Assembly (NCBI RefSeq): GCF_021028955.1
Contig: NZ_JAIWPE010000095.1
Coordinates: forward strand, 185,793 to 249,792
Direction of reading: 5' to 3'
DNA length: 64,000 bases
From: Salipaludibacillus sp. CUR1
GTDB taxonomy: Bacteria; Bacillota; Bacilli; Bacillales; Salisediminibacteriaceae
The notes beneath the pieces were generated by a model. It saw only the letters and a program-made list of their open reading frames with translations. It was not told where the DNA came from and made no database searches. Of the stretch, positions 1 to 8,757 are shown piece by piece; position 1 is the first letter of the stretch, and each line of letters begins with the position of its first letter. The position numbers and the translations under genes were made by a program.

Positions 1-182
1 AAGGCGTTTTGCCTTGTTGACCGTCTTTTTTATAGCATAAGACCGTATTTAAAGCAGAAGAAAATTCGATGGTACTGCTAAAACTTTATGGTAAGCCATG
101 TTTTCCTAATAGTTTATATTGGTAAACAAGCTTTATACGTTGTAAAATAGAATTACAGTCTAATCAGAAAGGGTGTCTTTTT

Positions 183-608
183 GTGGAATTCCAAATGTTT
201 ATGAATGATGTAGTGCAAGCTGCGCGTAACGATATGGTTGAAGCTGGCTATCAACAGCTGACAACCCCTGAGGAAGTAGAGGAAGTCTTCAATAAACCGG
301 GAACAGCTCTCGTGCTTGTGAATTCAGTCTGCGGGTGTGCTGGCGGAATAGCAAGGCCTTCTGCAGCTTATATGAAAAACTATGAAGTCCAGGCTGACCA
401 TTATGTCACTGTCTTTGCAGGCCAGGATAAAGAAGCGACTGAAAAAGCGCGCTCTTACTTTACCGGTTTTGCGCCATCGTCTCCTTCATTTGCTTTATTA
501 AAAGACGGAGAAATTAAAATGATGCTTGAACGCCACGAAATTGAAGGACATGAGCCAATTGAAGTGGTTAAAAGACTCGAAGAAGGTTTCGATACGCACT
601 TCAAATAA
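183..608 (+). CDS. brxB: BrxA/BrxB family bacilliredoxin (YqiW-like)
   Basis: Thiol-disulfide protein that removes bacillithiol from S-bacillithiolated cytosolic proteins after oxidative stress. The 141-residue product has the usual family length and carries the hallmark C50-G-C52 motif inside NSVCGCAGG, followed by the conserved ARP segment. The start is GTG at 183, preceded by AGAAAGG. It stands alone, closed by a hairpin at 625-654. In B. subtilis yqiW also lies just upstream of yqjA, as here, so the YqiW (BrxB) paralogue is preferred over YphP (BrxA). The family call is firm; the paralogue call rests on synteny. Confidence 0.93.
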   Translation: MEFQMFMNDVVQAARNDMVEAGYQQLTTPEEVEEVFNKPGTALVLVNSVCGCAGGIARPSAAYMKNYEVQADHYVTVFAGQDKEATEKARSYFTGFAPSSPSFALLKDGEIKMMLERHEIEGHEPIEVVKRLEEGFDTHFK

Positions 609-624
609 AAAGAGTTAATAAATA

Positions 625-654
625 AGGGGGAGGCGGTGGAAGCCTCCTCTTCTT
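625..654 (+). terminator. Terminator after bacilliredoxin gene
   Basis: GGGGGAGGC and GCCTCCTC pair around a short GGTGGAA loop and are followed by TTCTTT, 17 bases after the stop codon of the bacilliredoxin gene. Confidence 0.6.
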
Positions 655-725
655 TATGCTATAATGCAGTTTGTCATTATTTATATACATAAGTTTTATT
701 ATAAATATAATAGGGGGAAAGAGTT

Positions 726-1076
726 GTGAACGAACTTTATAAACAAATTCATGTTTATTTAAATATGGACGAAGAAATTCCTTTTGATGAATTTGAAAAA
801 TATTATAAAAAGGTATTAAAATATTTTAACGAACAGGCAGACCAGTTTGAGGAAGAAGATGTATGGAAAGCCTTATTTATTTCTGAGAACGTCATGTCTA
901 ATGCAGAAGGGCGTGCAAAAGAGGAAAAAGGAAATAAAGCGAAAAAATATTCAAGAATGGCACAAAGACTTACTTTATGGGCGCAGAATTTTGCTGCCCG
1001 TCTGGCTGAAATGGGATATAATAAAGACCAGATGAATGAACGTTTTGAAAAAATGTTTGAAGATGATACAGAATAA
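726..1076 (+). CDS. Hypothetical small charged helical protein
   Basis: I do not recognise this 116-residue protein. It starts with GTG at 726, six bases after an AGGGGGAAAG ribosome binding site, in an AT-rich promoter region. The sequence is highly charged and predicted to be mostly helical, with acidic stretches at both ends and a basic middle (AKEEKGNKAKK, about residues 62-72). There is no signal peptide or membrane segment, so it is probably cytosolic. It is a single gene between the bacilliredoxin and the tRNA. The good ribosome binding site and a codon pattern like its neighbours support it being real. Function unknown. Confidence 0.7.
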   Translation: MNELYKQIHVYLNMDEEIPFDEFEKYYKKVLKYFNEQADQFEEEDVWKALFISENVMSNAEGRAKEEKGNKAKKYSRMAQRLTLWAQNFAARLAEMGYNKDQMNERFEKMFEDDTE

Positions 1077-1095
1077 AAGATTTTTAATATAAGTC

Positions 1096-1124
1096 TTGAT
1101 TTTTTGTTTGAGGATTGTTATACT
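1096..1124 (+). promoter_or_regulatory. Sigma-A promoter of tRNA-Arg
   Basis: TTGATT (1096-1101) and TATACT (1119-1124) are separated by 17 bp. This places transcription start about 30 bases before the tRNA. Confidence 0.6.
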
Positions 1125-1159
1125 CCTATAGTGCGGATGAAACGTTCCGCCTTTTCTTT

Positions 1160-1234
1160 GCGCCTGTGGTGAAATGGATATCATACGAGATTTCGGCTCT
1201 CGCGTTCCGGGTTCGAATCCTGGCAGGCGCGCCA
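1160..1234 (+). tRNA. tRNA-Arg (UCG anticodon)
   Basis: Complete 75-nt cloverleaf with encoded CCA. The acceptor arms GCGCCTG and CAGGCGC pair over seven bases. The anticodon stem CGAGA/TCTCG encloses the loop TTTCGGC, giving anticodon TCG, which reads arginine CGA. The T arm CCGGG-TTCGAAT-CCTGG is canonical. It has its own promoter (1096-1124) and terminator (1252-1278), so it is a single-gene unit. Confidence 0.95.
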
Positions 1235-1251
1235 TAATTATACATATTAAT

Positions 1252-1278
1252 CTTCAGCTTCCTGCTGAAGTTTTTTTT
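1252..1278 (+). terminator. Terminator of tRNA-Arg
   Basis: CTTCAGC, five-base loop, GCTGAAG, then eight T. It lies 18 bases after the tRNA CCA end. Confidence 0.9.
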
Positions 1279-1420
1279 GTTTTAAGGCACTTGAACAATT
1301 TGTGCTGAGCAGTTTCAATTCAGCAGCCGCAATAAAGTCTAACTGAAGCGAATTGATCATTATTTCACAGAAATATGTTACGATAAGGAACATAATATTG
1401 TTGGAAACAGGTGAACTTTT

Positions 1421-2389
1421 ATGTTCAAAATTGGATATAGAACACTAAAAACAGCTATAGGAGCTGCTCTTGCAACCTTTATTGCACAGGCGCTTGAACT
1501 TGATTTCTTTGCTTCTGCCGGAATTATTGCAATACTTTGTGTACAGAAGACAAAGAGAAAATCGGTTCAGGATTCCTGGGCGCGCTTTTTAGCCTGCATA
1601 ATTGGAATGGTTTACGCGGTACTGATCTTTGAGTTTATCGGTTACCACCCTCTGTCTATTATCGTTTTACTCCTTTTATTTATTCCTACGACGCTTGCGT
1701 TAAATATACAGGGAGGGATAGTCACCAGCTCAGTTATCAATTTTCATATTTACACGGTTGCTGATTTGAGCCTCGCCCTTATTATTAATGAACTTGCTTT
1801 AATTATTATAGGAATAGGTATAGCTTTAATAGTAAATATGTATATGCCGAGCAAAGAGGACCAGCTCGATCATATGCAGACAGAACTTGAAAGTTATTTT
1901 TCAATTATTTTTAAGGAATTCGCCGGCTATATCCGCAAAGGTGATAACAATTGGGACGGGAGAGAAATTACGAAAGCAGCTTCTTTACTCGTAAAGTCAA
2001 AAAACCAGGCTTTATTAAATCTGGAAAACCACATTTTACGATATGAAGATGTTTATTACCATTACTTTAAGATGCGTGAAAAACAGCTGGATATTATCGA
2101 AAGGATGATGCCCCTCCTTACCTCCATTGAACATCACGTGGAGCAGGCTGACATGCTTGCGGATTTTCTGGAGGAACTGGGAGAAGGCGTCCATTCCAGC
2201 AACACAGCACATATATTTATTAATAAACTTGATAAGTTAAAGAATTCTTATAAAAATATGCCATTGCCGGCGACACGTGAGGAGTTTGAAGCCAGATCCG
2301 CCCTTGCTCATTTAGTCCGTGAACTTGAGCAGTATCTTGCGATAAAACACCAATTTAAACCGAAAAAAGAATATAAGGTGTTTCGTTGA
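1421..2389 (+). CDS. yqjA: YqjA-like aromatic acid exporter family membrane protein
   Basis: 322 residues. The N-terminal half (about 1-145) has several hydrophobic segments and fits the aromatic acid exporter (ArAE/FUSC-like, DUF939) membrane domain. The C-terminal half (about 150-322) is soluble, helical and charged, as in B. subtilis YqjA. The position between yqiW-like and yqjC/yqjD-like genes matches B. subtilis order. The transported substrate of YqjA proteins is not established; export of small aromatic or amphipathic acids is the family inference. The ATG follows the weak sequence GGAAACAGGTG. Confidence 0.85.
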   Translation: MFKIGYRTLKTAIGAALATFIAQALELDFFASAGIIAILCVQKTKRKSVQDSWARFLACIIGMVYAVLIFEFIGYHPLSIIVLLLLFIPTTLALNIQGGIVTSSVINFHIYTVADLSLALIINELALIIIGIGIALIVNMYMPSKEDQLDHMQTELESYFSIIFKEFAGYIRKGDNNWDGREITKAASLLVKSKNQALLNLENHILRYEDVYYHYFKMREKQLDIIERMMPLLTSIEHHVEQADMLADFLEELGEGVHSSNTAHIFINKLDKLKNSYKNMPLPATREEFEARSALAHLVRELEQYLAIKHQFKPKKEYKVFR

Positions 2390-2442
2390 ATAAGCTTCCC
2401 AGTATAAACACACTCTAAAGAAAAAGAACGGAGTGGTCGGGG

Positions 2443-2961
2443 ATGTTAGCATTATTTCTCTCGATACTTTCGATAGTATCTCCTGTATGGCCTCTCGGGG
2501 ACAACCCTTTGCCGGGGGATCCTTATGTCATTGTGAATACTTCTATGAATGAGATGGCTTATATTAATGAAGGTGAAGTAAAACAGACTTTTAAGATAGC
2601 CACAGGGAAAAACGGGGAGGAGACACCTGAAGGCGAGTATAATATTATTGTCAAAGCAGTTAACCCCTATTACCGGAAGTTGGATATCAAAGGTGGGGAT
2701 AAAAAAAACCCCCTTGGCACAAGATGGATGGGTTTTGATGCAGACGATACTGACGGCCGGATATATGGCCTCCACGGGACAAACAGGCCTGAATCGATCG
2801 GCTTTAATATTACAGAAGGATGTATCAGGCTTAAGAATTCAGATGTAGAAGTATTGTATGACGAAATACCACTGGGGACTAAAATTCTCATTACCTCCAG
2901 CGGGGAGTCATTTGAAGAGCTCGGGGAAATATACGGAGCAATTCCAAATAGCGGTGAATAG
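2443..2961 (+). CDS. L,D-transpeptidase (YkuD-type), secreted
   Basis: 172 residues starting with a short hydrophobic N-terminus (about 1-17) that looks like a signal peptide or anchor. The YkuD catalytic core follows: H111-G in LHGTN, then T124-E-G-C127-I-R129-L, the [S/T]xGC(I/V)R active-site signature with catalytic Cys127. Enzymes of this type make 3-3 cross-links in peptidoglycan or attach proteins to it, outside the membrane. It lacks the N-terminal LysM domain of B. subtilis YkuD. The start at 2443 has GGAGTGG upstream. A strong terminator follows. Confidence 0.85.
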   Translation: MLALFLSILSIVSPVWPLGDNPLPGDPYVIVNTSMNEMAYINEGEVKQTFKIATGKNGEETPEGEYNIIVKAVNPYYRKLDIKGGDKKNPLGTRWMGFDADDTDGRIYGLHGTNRPESIGFNITEGCIRLKNSDVEVLYDEIPLGTKILITSSGESFEELGEIYGAIPNSGE

Positions 2962-2970
2962 AAGTTTGAA

Positions 2971-2997
2971 GGGCAGCCCGATTCGGGCTGCCCTTTT
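2971..2997 (+). terminator. Terminator after L,D-transpeptidase
   Basis: GGGCAGCCCGA and TCGGGCTGCCC form a perfect GC-rich stem followed by TTTT, nine bases after the stop codon. Confidence 0.92.
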
Positions 2998-3051
2998 GTC
3001 ACGCTTTATAAATAAAATTTGTGAGGAATAGAAGTTTAGGGAGAGGAGCTA

Positions 3052-3141
3052 TTAGAAATAAGCGACTCCTGTTAAGACTGTTCCTAAAAACATTATAACG
3101 ATCATCATATATACTATTGCTTTACGAAATTTACGGGGCAT
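3052..3141 (-). CDS. Prli42-like stressosome-associated miniprotein
   Basis: A 29-residue reading frame on the minus strand: basic MPRKFRK, then one hydrophobic helix ending in TGVAYF. The ATG at 3141 follows a textbook GGAGGAGGG ribosome binding site, which is strong support for a frame this short. Size and layout (basic N-terminus plus a single membrane span) match Prli42, the small membrane protein described in Listeria as tethering the stressosome and conserved across Bacillales. Its place near yqjA/yqjD homologues fits my recollection of other Bacillaceae, but I could not check this. The stressosome role is family knowledge, not visible here. Confidence 0.8.
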   Translation of the reverse strand: MPRKFRKAIVYMMIVIMFLGTVLTGVAYF

Positions 3142-3454
3142 GTTTTTTCCCTCCTCCTGCAATTCTCTAACTCTATTTTAAATTGTTTTTACACGCTTTT
3201 CAACTCTTTTAAAAAGGGCTTGTAAACTTTTATGAGGTATATACTTCCTCCTGTGGGCATGCCTTCACAAAGGACAATTCGTGAGCCTTCCGGAATGGAA
3301 GAAAAGTAGAAAGTTTTTAAGAACTGGAGAAAAAAAGGAATTCCTTCTATGGGTAAGAAAGATATGGTATGGTATATTATATTCAGATCATTTTGTAATT
3401 TAACTAAATTCTTACTAGTTAATTAATGAAGATAAAGCGGGAGGAGATGACGGT
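3142..3454. other. Intergenic region between Prli42-like gene and mutase operon
   Basis: About 310 bases without a gene. It must hold the divergent promoters of the Prli42-like gene and of the methylmalonyl-CoA operon. An AT-rich stretch with GGTATATTAT near 3370-3383 is the best -10 candidate for the operon, but no convincing -35 was seen. No riboswitch fold was recognised. Confidence 0.5.
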
Positions 3455-5092
3455 ATGAACGAAAATGACCAAGCTTATGACAGATGGAAGAAAAAAGTAG
3501 AGGAAGAATTAAGTAAACGTCCTGAAAGAAAAGAAAGCTTTCAAACGTCTTCATCAATCCCTGTCGAAAGGGCTTATTTTCCAGAGAAAATTGACAACGC
3601 TTACATAAAATCATTAGGTTTTCCCGGAGAATACCCTTATACGCGAGGCATCAGAAGTACCATGTACAGGGGTAAACACTGGACAATGAGGCAGTATGCC
3701 GGTTTCGGTTCAGCAAAGGAAACAAACGAAAGGTTCAGATACCTGCTTGAACAGGGGCAAACGGGTTTATCGGTTGCTTTTGATTTGCCGACACAGATCG
3801 GTTACGACTCAGATGACACAATGGCTTTAGGGGAAGTTGGTAAAGTAGGAGTAGCTATAGATACGCTCGAAGATATGGAAATTCTTTTTGACGGCATTTC
3901 TCTGGATAAAGTAAGCACCTCTATGACAATTAATGCCCCTGCTGCTGTTTTGCTTGCCATGTACATTGCTGTAGCCGAGAAACAGGGAGTCCCTCAGGAT
4001 CAGATCAGGGGAACCATTCAAAATGATATATTAAAAGAATATATTGCGAGAGGGACATATATTTTCCCGCCTAAACCTTCCATGCGGATAATTACAGATA
4101 TATTTGCCTATTGCTCTGAACATGCCCCTTCATTTAATACGATCAGTATCAGCGGGTATCACATTAGAGAAGCAGGTTCTACAGCCGTTCAGGAGCTGGC
4201 TTTCACGTTATCGAACGCAGTGGCCTATGTAGAAGCGGCATTGGAAGCAGGACTGGATGTAGACCGTTTCGCTCCAAGGCTTGCCTTCTTCTTTAATGGA
4301 CATAATGAATTTTTTGAAGAAGTGGCAAAGTTCCGTGCAGCAAGACGTATGTGGGCAAAAATAATGAAAGAGCGTTTTAAGGCAAAAAACCCGAAAAGCT
4401 GGCAGCTTAGGTTCCACACACAAGTAGCCGGTTCCACACTGACAGCCCAGCAGCCCGAAAATAATGTCGTGAGAGTCGCTCTGCAAGCATTAGCTGCTGT
4501 AATGGGTGGCACACAGAGCCTTCATACAAATGCAAAAGATGAAGCGTTATCGCTTCCAACCGAAGATTCAGCAAGAATTGCTTTAAGAACACAGCAGATT
4601 ATTGCGCACGAAACTGGTGTTGCTGACACAGTCGATCCGCTCGGAGGCTCTTATTATGTAGAGTCACTGACAGATCAGCTTGAAGAGCAGGCTCAGAAGT
4701 ATATGTCTCAAATTGATGAGATGGGCGGAGCGGTATCTGCGGTAGAAAAACAATATATGCAGCGGGAGATCAGGCGAGCAGCTTACGATTCCCAAAAAAG
4801 GCTCGAAAACGAAGAAGACATCGTAGTGGGCGTAAATAAATTTCAGGTTGGGGAAGAACAGGCTCCGGATTTGTTAAAAGTGGATGAAGCATTCGTAGAG
4901 GCTCAAAAAGACCGGCTGAAACAAATACGTTCTGAAAGAGATGAAGATTATGTACACAGTGTCCTGGAGAAGTTAAAGCAGACAGCACAAGACAATGGGA
5001 ATCTTATGTACCCGATCATAGAGGCGGTAAAAGCGTATGCCACAGTCGGTGAGATTTGCCACAGTTTACGGGATGTATTTGGAGAATATTAG
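3455..5092 (+). CDS. Methylmalonyl-CoA mutase, catalytic (large) subunit
   Basis: 545 residues covering only the TIM-barrel substrate domain of B12-dependent acyl-CoA mutases; the usual C-terminal cobalamin domain is absent and is supplied by the next gene 19 bp downstream. The mutase motifs [25 protein letters not shown] and STSMTIN are all present. Tyr81 of RQYAGF corresponds to the active-site tyrosine of methylmalonyl-CoA mutase; 2-hydroxyisobutyryl-CoA mutase large subunits carry isoleucine there. This favours (R)-methylmalonyl-CoA to succinyl-CoA. The ATG at 3455 has GGGAGGAG eight bases upstream. First gene of the operon that continues to 7508 or beyond. Confidence 0.92.
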   Translation: MNENDQAYDRWKKKVEEELSKRPERKESFQTSSSIPVERAYFPEKIDNAYIKSLGFPGEYPYTRGIRSTMYRGKHWTMRQYAGFGSAKETNERFRYLLEQGQTGLSVAFDLPTQIGYDSDDTMALGEVGKVGVAIDTLEDMEILFDGISLDKVSTSMTINAPAAVLLAMYIAVAEKQGVPQDQIRGTIQNDILKEYIARGTYIFPPKPSMRIITDIFAYCSEHAPSFNTISISGYHIREAGSTAVQELAFTLSNAVAYVEAALEAGLDVDRFAPRLAFFFNGHNEFFEEVAKFRAARRMWAKIMKERFKAKNPKSWQLRFHTQVAGSTLTAQQPENNVVRVALQALAAVMGGTQSLHTNAKDEALSLPTEDSARIALRTQQIIAHETGVADTVDPLGGSYYVESLTDQLEEQAQKYMSQIDEMGGAVSAVEKQYMQREIRRAAYDSQKRLENEEDIVVGVNKFQVGEEQAPDLLKVDEAFVEAQKDRLKQIRSERDEDYVHSVLEKLKQTAQDNGNLMYPIIEAVKAYATVGEICHSLRDVFGEY

Positions 5093-5111
5093 AGAGCTGG
5101 AGGTAGCCATT

Positions 5112-5939
5112 ATGGATAAAATACGAGTACTAATTGCAAAGCCCGGTTTAGATGGGCATGACAGGGGAGCGTTAGTTATTTCGCAGGCATTAAGAGATGC
5201 AGGGATGGAAGTAATTTATACCGGGCTTCGCCAATCCCCGAAGCAGATCGTCCGCGCTGCTATTCAGGAAGACGTCGATGTGATTGGGTTATCCAGTTTA
5301 TCGGGAGCCCATAATGTTCTTTTTCCTGAAGTGCTGAAAGAATTAAGAAACAAAGAAGCAGAAGATATTCTTGTATTTGGAGGCGGAGTTATTCCTCTCG
5401 AAGATGTTAAATCTCTTGAGGCTCAAGGCATTTTAAAAATATTCACGCCAGGCACCCCGACAAAAGTCGTCGCGACATATATTGAAACGGCCGTAGCGGA
5501 GCACAGAGGTGAGAAGGAATCTCACGTGCTGGAACCGCCGAAAAAAGTTGATCATATTGGTATTGCCGTCCATTCGGTGGAAGAAGCCGCATCCTTTTAC
5601 TCCAATCATTTTCATTTAGTGATAGATCAAGTGGCAGAAGTGCCTGAGCAAGGGGTGAAAGTAGGTTTTCTGCCTTTAGGAAACTGCAAATTGGAACTGC
5701 TGGAACCGTTAAACAGTGACAGTCCGATACAGGCTTTTCTTGATAAACGGGGAGAAGGGCTTCATCACGTAGCGTTTGCAGTTGATAATATTCAACAGCG
5801 GCTGGACCAGTTAAAAAAAGAGGGGCTTAAACTAATTGATGAAGAGCCTAAAACAGGCGCATCAGGTCACCCTATTGCATTTTTACATCCTAAAACAGCT
5901 CATGGCTCATTAATTGAACTTATAGAAACAGAGGAGTAG
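5112..5939 (+). CDS. Fused cobalamin-binding domain / methylmalonyl-CoA epimerase
   Basis: 275 residues in two parts. Residues 1-131 form a B12-binding domain with the D14-x-H16-x-x-G19 motif (GLDGHDRG), a GLSSLSG segment and FGGG, as in mutase small subunits. After a linker of about 15 residues, residues 137-275 form a glyoxalase-fold methylmalonyl-CoA epimerase ([20 protein letters not shown], and a final LIELIE that holds a metal-ligand glutamate). The open frame also runs upstream, but ATG 5112 has GGAGGT seven bases ahead. In other Bacillaceae these are usually two genes, the epimerase being yqjC. The fusion would link epimerisation to the mutase reaction. Confidence 0.93.
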   Translation: MDKIRVLIAKPGLDGHDRGALVISQALRDAGMEVIYTGLRQSPKQIVRAAIQEDVDVIGLSSLSGAHNVLFPEVLKELRNKEAEDILVFGGGVIPLEDVKSLEAQGILKIFTPGTPTKVVATYIETAVAEHRGEKESHVLEPPKKVDHIGIAVHSVEEAASFYSNHFHLVIDQVAEVPEQGVKVGFLPLGNCKLELLEPLNSDSPIQAFLDKRGEGLHHVAFAVDNIQQRLDQLKKEGLKLIDEEPKTGASGHPIAFLHPKTAHGSLIELIETEE

Positions 5940-5957
5940 AAAGGAGGCCTGCAACGA

Positions 5958-7508
5958 ATGGATATGTATGAAAAAATTAATGAACTTTACGATAAACGCA
6001 GGAAAATTGAAATGGGCGGCGGCGATAAAAGGATTGAGAAACAGCATCAGAAAGGAAAATTAACTGCAAGGGAACGGATTGACCTGCTGGTAGACGAAGG
6101 GACCTTCGTAGAACTGAATGCCTTTATGGAGCACCGGTTTGATGAACCTGGAATGGAAAAAGGATCCGCTCCCGGAGAAGGAGTGGTAACCGGTTATGGA
6201 GAAGTGAACGGGCGGATTATATTCCTCTTTGCACAGGATTTTACCGTTTACGGAGGAGCCCTTGGCGAAATGCATGCAAAGAAGATTGCCCACGCCATGG
6301 ATTTAGCTGTTAAAAATAAAGCTCCTTTTATCGGACTGAATGACTCTGGCGGGGCGAGAATACAGGAAGGTGTTCTATCGCTGGACGGATATGGCCATAT
6401 CTTTTACCGTAACTCAATATATTCAGGAGTTATTCCTCAAATTTCGGTTATTATGGGACCTTGCGCAGGAGGTGCTGTCTATTCACCTGCCATTACGGAT
6501 TTTGTCTTCATGGTGGATAAAACCAGTCAAATGTTTATAACCGGCCCAAAAGTAATTGAATCAGTTACCGGAGAAACAATTTCGTCAGAACAATTAGGAG
6601 GTGCTTCGGTCCACAGTACAAAAAGCGGCAATGCCCATTTTGCCTGTCAAACAGAAGAAGAGGCCCTCTCTCAAGTGCGTGAACTGCTCAGCTATTTACC
6701 GCAGCATCAGGAGGAAAGCCCTCCTGTTAAATCTGTTGAGAAAGACGCGGATGACTTTCTATACGATTTGCTGGACCATATTCCGGTAGATCCCTCTAGG
6801 CCATATGATGTTCGTAAAGTTATTAACCAAGTCGTTGACGCAGGAAGCTTCATGGAGGTTCACCGGCAGTTTGCTAAAAATGCCGTGGTTGGTTTTGCCA
6901 GACTGGGAGGCATGTCTGTCGGACTGATTGCAAACCAGCCAAAAGTGATGGCCGGAGGGCTTGATATTGATTCGTCAGATAAAATATCCCGATTTATCCG
7001 CTTTTGCGACAGTTTTAATATTCCTTTAATCACTTTTGAAGATGTGACAGGATTCCTCCCGGGAGTTCAGCAGGAGCATGGCGGGATTATCCGGCACGGA
7101 GCTAAAATTTTGTATGCTTATTCTGAAGCTACTGTTCCAAAAATAACAGTCATTACGAGGAAAGCATATGGAGGCGCCTATGTGGCACTTAATAGTAAGG
7201 CAATAGGCGCTGATCTCGTATTCGCCTGGCCGAACGCAGAAATTGCCGTCATGGGGCCTCAAGGAGCCGCCAATGTCATTTTTGCGAGGGAAATTAAAGA
7301 AAGTGATAATCCGGAAAAAGTCCGTCAGGAGAAAATTGAAGTGTACCGTGATAAATTCGCCAATCCTTATATTGCAGCGGCCAATGGAATGGTGGACGAT
7401 GTGATTGACCCCCGTGAAACAAGAATCAGATTGATCAAAAGTTTATCAATGTTAGCCAAAAAAGAGGAACAGCGTCCTGCTAAAAAGCATGGAAATATTC
7501 CATTATAG
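5958..7508 (+). CDS. yqjD: Acyl-CoA carboxylase carboxyltransferase subunit (YqjD-like)
   Basis: 516 residues, typical length for propionyl-CoA carboxylase beta chains. Two crotonase-like halves are visible. The first has NDSGGARIQEGV and GPCAGGAVYSPA; the second has FLPGVQQEHGGIIRHGAK and GGAYVAL. It would move carboxyl groups between carboxybiotin and an acyl-CoA, probably propionyl-CoA, producing the methylmalonyl-CoA used by the two upstream genes. No biotin carboxylase or biotin carrier gene is in the window, so that partner must be elsewhere, or the enzyme works in the decarboxylase direction. ATG 5958 follows AAAGGAGG. Operon spacing is 18 bp. Confidence 0.93.
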   Translation: MDMYEKINELYDKRRKIEMGGGDKRIEKQHQKGKLTARERIDLLVDEGTFVELNAFMEHRFDEPGMEKGSAPGEGVVTGYGEVNGRIIFLFAQDFTVYGGALGEMHAKKIAHAMDLAVKNKAPFIGLNDSGGARIQEGVLSLDGYGHIFYRNSIYSGVIPQISVIMGPCAGGAVYSPAITDFVFMVDKTSQMFITGPKVIESVTGETISSEQLGGASVHSTKSGNAHFACQTEEEALSQVRELLSYLPQHQEESPPVKSVEKDADDFLYDLLDHIPVDPSRPYDVRKVINQVVDAGSFMEVHRQFAKNAVVGFARLGGMSVGLIANQPKVMAGGLDIDSSDKISRFIRFCDSFNIPLITFEDVTGFLPGVQQEHGGIIRHGAKILYAYSEATVPKITVITRKAYGGAYVALNSKAIGADLVFAWPNAEIAVMGPQGAANVIFAREIKESDNPEKVRQEKIEVYRDKFANPYIAAANGMVDDVIDPRETRIRLIKSLSMLAKKEEQRPAKKHGNIPL

Positions 7509-7596
7509 CGGATAAACAAGGATAAGCTGGGACTATCCAGATTTATTTGCTACAATAGCGTGGTAGGATTAAATAGCAATGGAGGAACAAACTGAT

Positions 7597-8712
7597 ATGG
7601 TTAATGAACAAAGGCTTATTGATGAATTTATCGAACTTGTGGAAATTGATTCTGAAACACGCTATGAAAGAAAAATAGCGGACGTTCTGACGAAAAAGTT
7701 TGAAGAACTTGGCGTAACAGTTAAGGAAGATAACTCAGCTGCTGTGACAGGACACGGGGCCGGAAACCTGATTTGTACATTGGAAGGTTCAGCTCAGGCT
7801 GATCCGGTTTATTTCACTTCGCATATGGATACGGTTGTCCCTGGTAAAGGTGTAAGCCCGGTTATTGAAAACGGTTATATAAAATCGGATGGTACAACAA
7901 TTCTCGGAGCGGACGACAAAGCCGGTCTTGCTGCTATGTTTGAGACTGTGCGTGTTCTTAAAGAAAATGGAATTGAGCACGGCACAATCCAGTTTGTTAT
8001 TACGGCAGGAGAAGAGTCTGGGCTTGTAGGGGCTAAAGCCTTAAACCCGGATGATATAAAAGCTAAATATGGATATGCTCTGGACAGTGATGGGGAAGTA
8101 GGGAATATCATTGTGGCAGCGCCTAACCAGTCAAAAATCAGAGCTGTTATTCACGGAAAGACAGCTCATGCGGGAGTGGCACCTGAAAAAGGAGTCTCTG
8201 CAATTACAATAGCTTCCAAAGCAATTGCCAATATGCCGTTAGGACGAATTGATGAAGAAACAACCGCCAATATCGGACGATTTGAAGGCGGCAGCCAGAC
8301 TAACATCGTTTGTGACCGGGTTGATATACTTGCAGAAGCACGCTCTCTTATAAAAGAAAAAATGGAGACACAAACAGCTGCAATGAAAGAAGCGTTCGAG
8401 ACAGCTGCCGAAGAGATGGGCGGGCGAGCAGATGTAGAAATTAAAGTTGCTTATCCCGGGTTTAAACACGGAGAAGAAGACCATCTTGTAGCTGTGGCTA
8501 AGGAAGCTGTCAGTTCAATAGGGCGTTCACCGTCATTAAAACAAAGCGGAGGCGGGAGTGACGCAAATATTATCGCAGGACATGGCATTCCCACTGTTAA
8601 CTTAGGAATCGGTTACGAAGAGATTCATACAACCAATGAAAAAATACCAGTCAAAGAGCTGGTCAAGGCCGCTGAACTGGTTCTGGCCATTATTAAAAAA
8701 ACTGCCCAGTAA
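7597..8712 (+). CDS. yqjE: M20 family peptidase, tripeptidase T-like (YqjE)
   Basis: 371 residues of a zinc aminopeptidase of family M20, PepT/YqjE type. Visible metal-site and catalytic segments are SHMDTVVPG, GADDKAGLAA, AGEESGLVGA and the late GGSDANI. The frame is open from an ATG at 7579, but that ATG overlaps the GGAGGA ribosome binding site; ATG 7597 is correctly spaced, so I start there. It follows the carboxyltransferase gene as yqjE follows yqjD in B. subtilis. An 88-bp gap leaves room for its own promoter. Role: cytosolic peptide breakdown. Confidence 0.9.
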   Translation: MVNEQRLIDEFIELVEIDSETRYERKIADVLTKKFEELGVTVKEDNSAAVTGHGAGNLICTLEGSAQADPVYFTSHMDTVVPGKGVSPVIENGYIKSDGTTILGADDKAGLAAMFETVRVLKENGIEHGTIQFVITAGEESGLVGAKALNPDDIKAKYGYALDSDGEVGNIIVAAPNQSKIRAVIHGKTAHAGVAPEKGVSAITIASKAIANMPLGRIDEETTANIGRFEGGSQTNIVCDRVDILAEARSLIKEKMETQTAAMKEAFETAAEEMGGRADVEIKVAYPGFKHGEEDHLVAVAKEAVSSIGRSPSLKQSGGGSDANIIAGHGIPTVNLGIGYEEIHTTNEKIPVKELVKAAELVLAIIKKTAQ

Positions 8713-8757
8713 AGAAATGCGGCGAATAAAGAGACAAAAGAATAGTAATCATTAATA

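Noticed and set aside
975..1235. Minus-strand frame of 86 residues over the tRNA-Arg gene
   Set aside because: It is antisense to a complete tRNA (the LPGFEPGTREP-type peptide is the usual tRNA artefact) and to the end of the 726 gene.
3455..5092. 2-hydroxyisobutyryl-CoA mutase as the identity of the split mutase
   Set aside because: The split architecture fits, but the active-site residue is Tyr (RQYAGF), not the Ile typical of that enzyme, and an epimerase and carboxyltransferase are in the operon.
7579..7596. Upstream ATG for the tripeptidase gene
   Set aside because: It overlaps the GGAGGA ribosome binding site of ATG 7597, so the later start was used.
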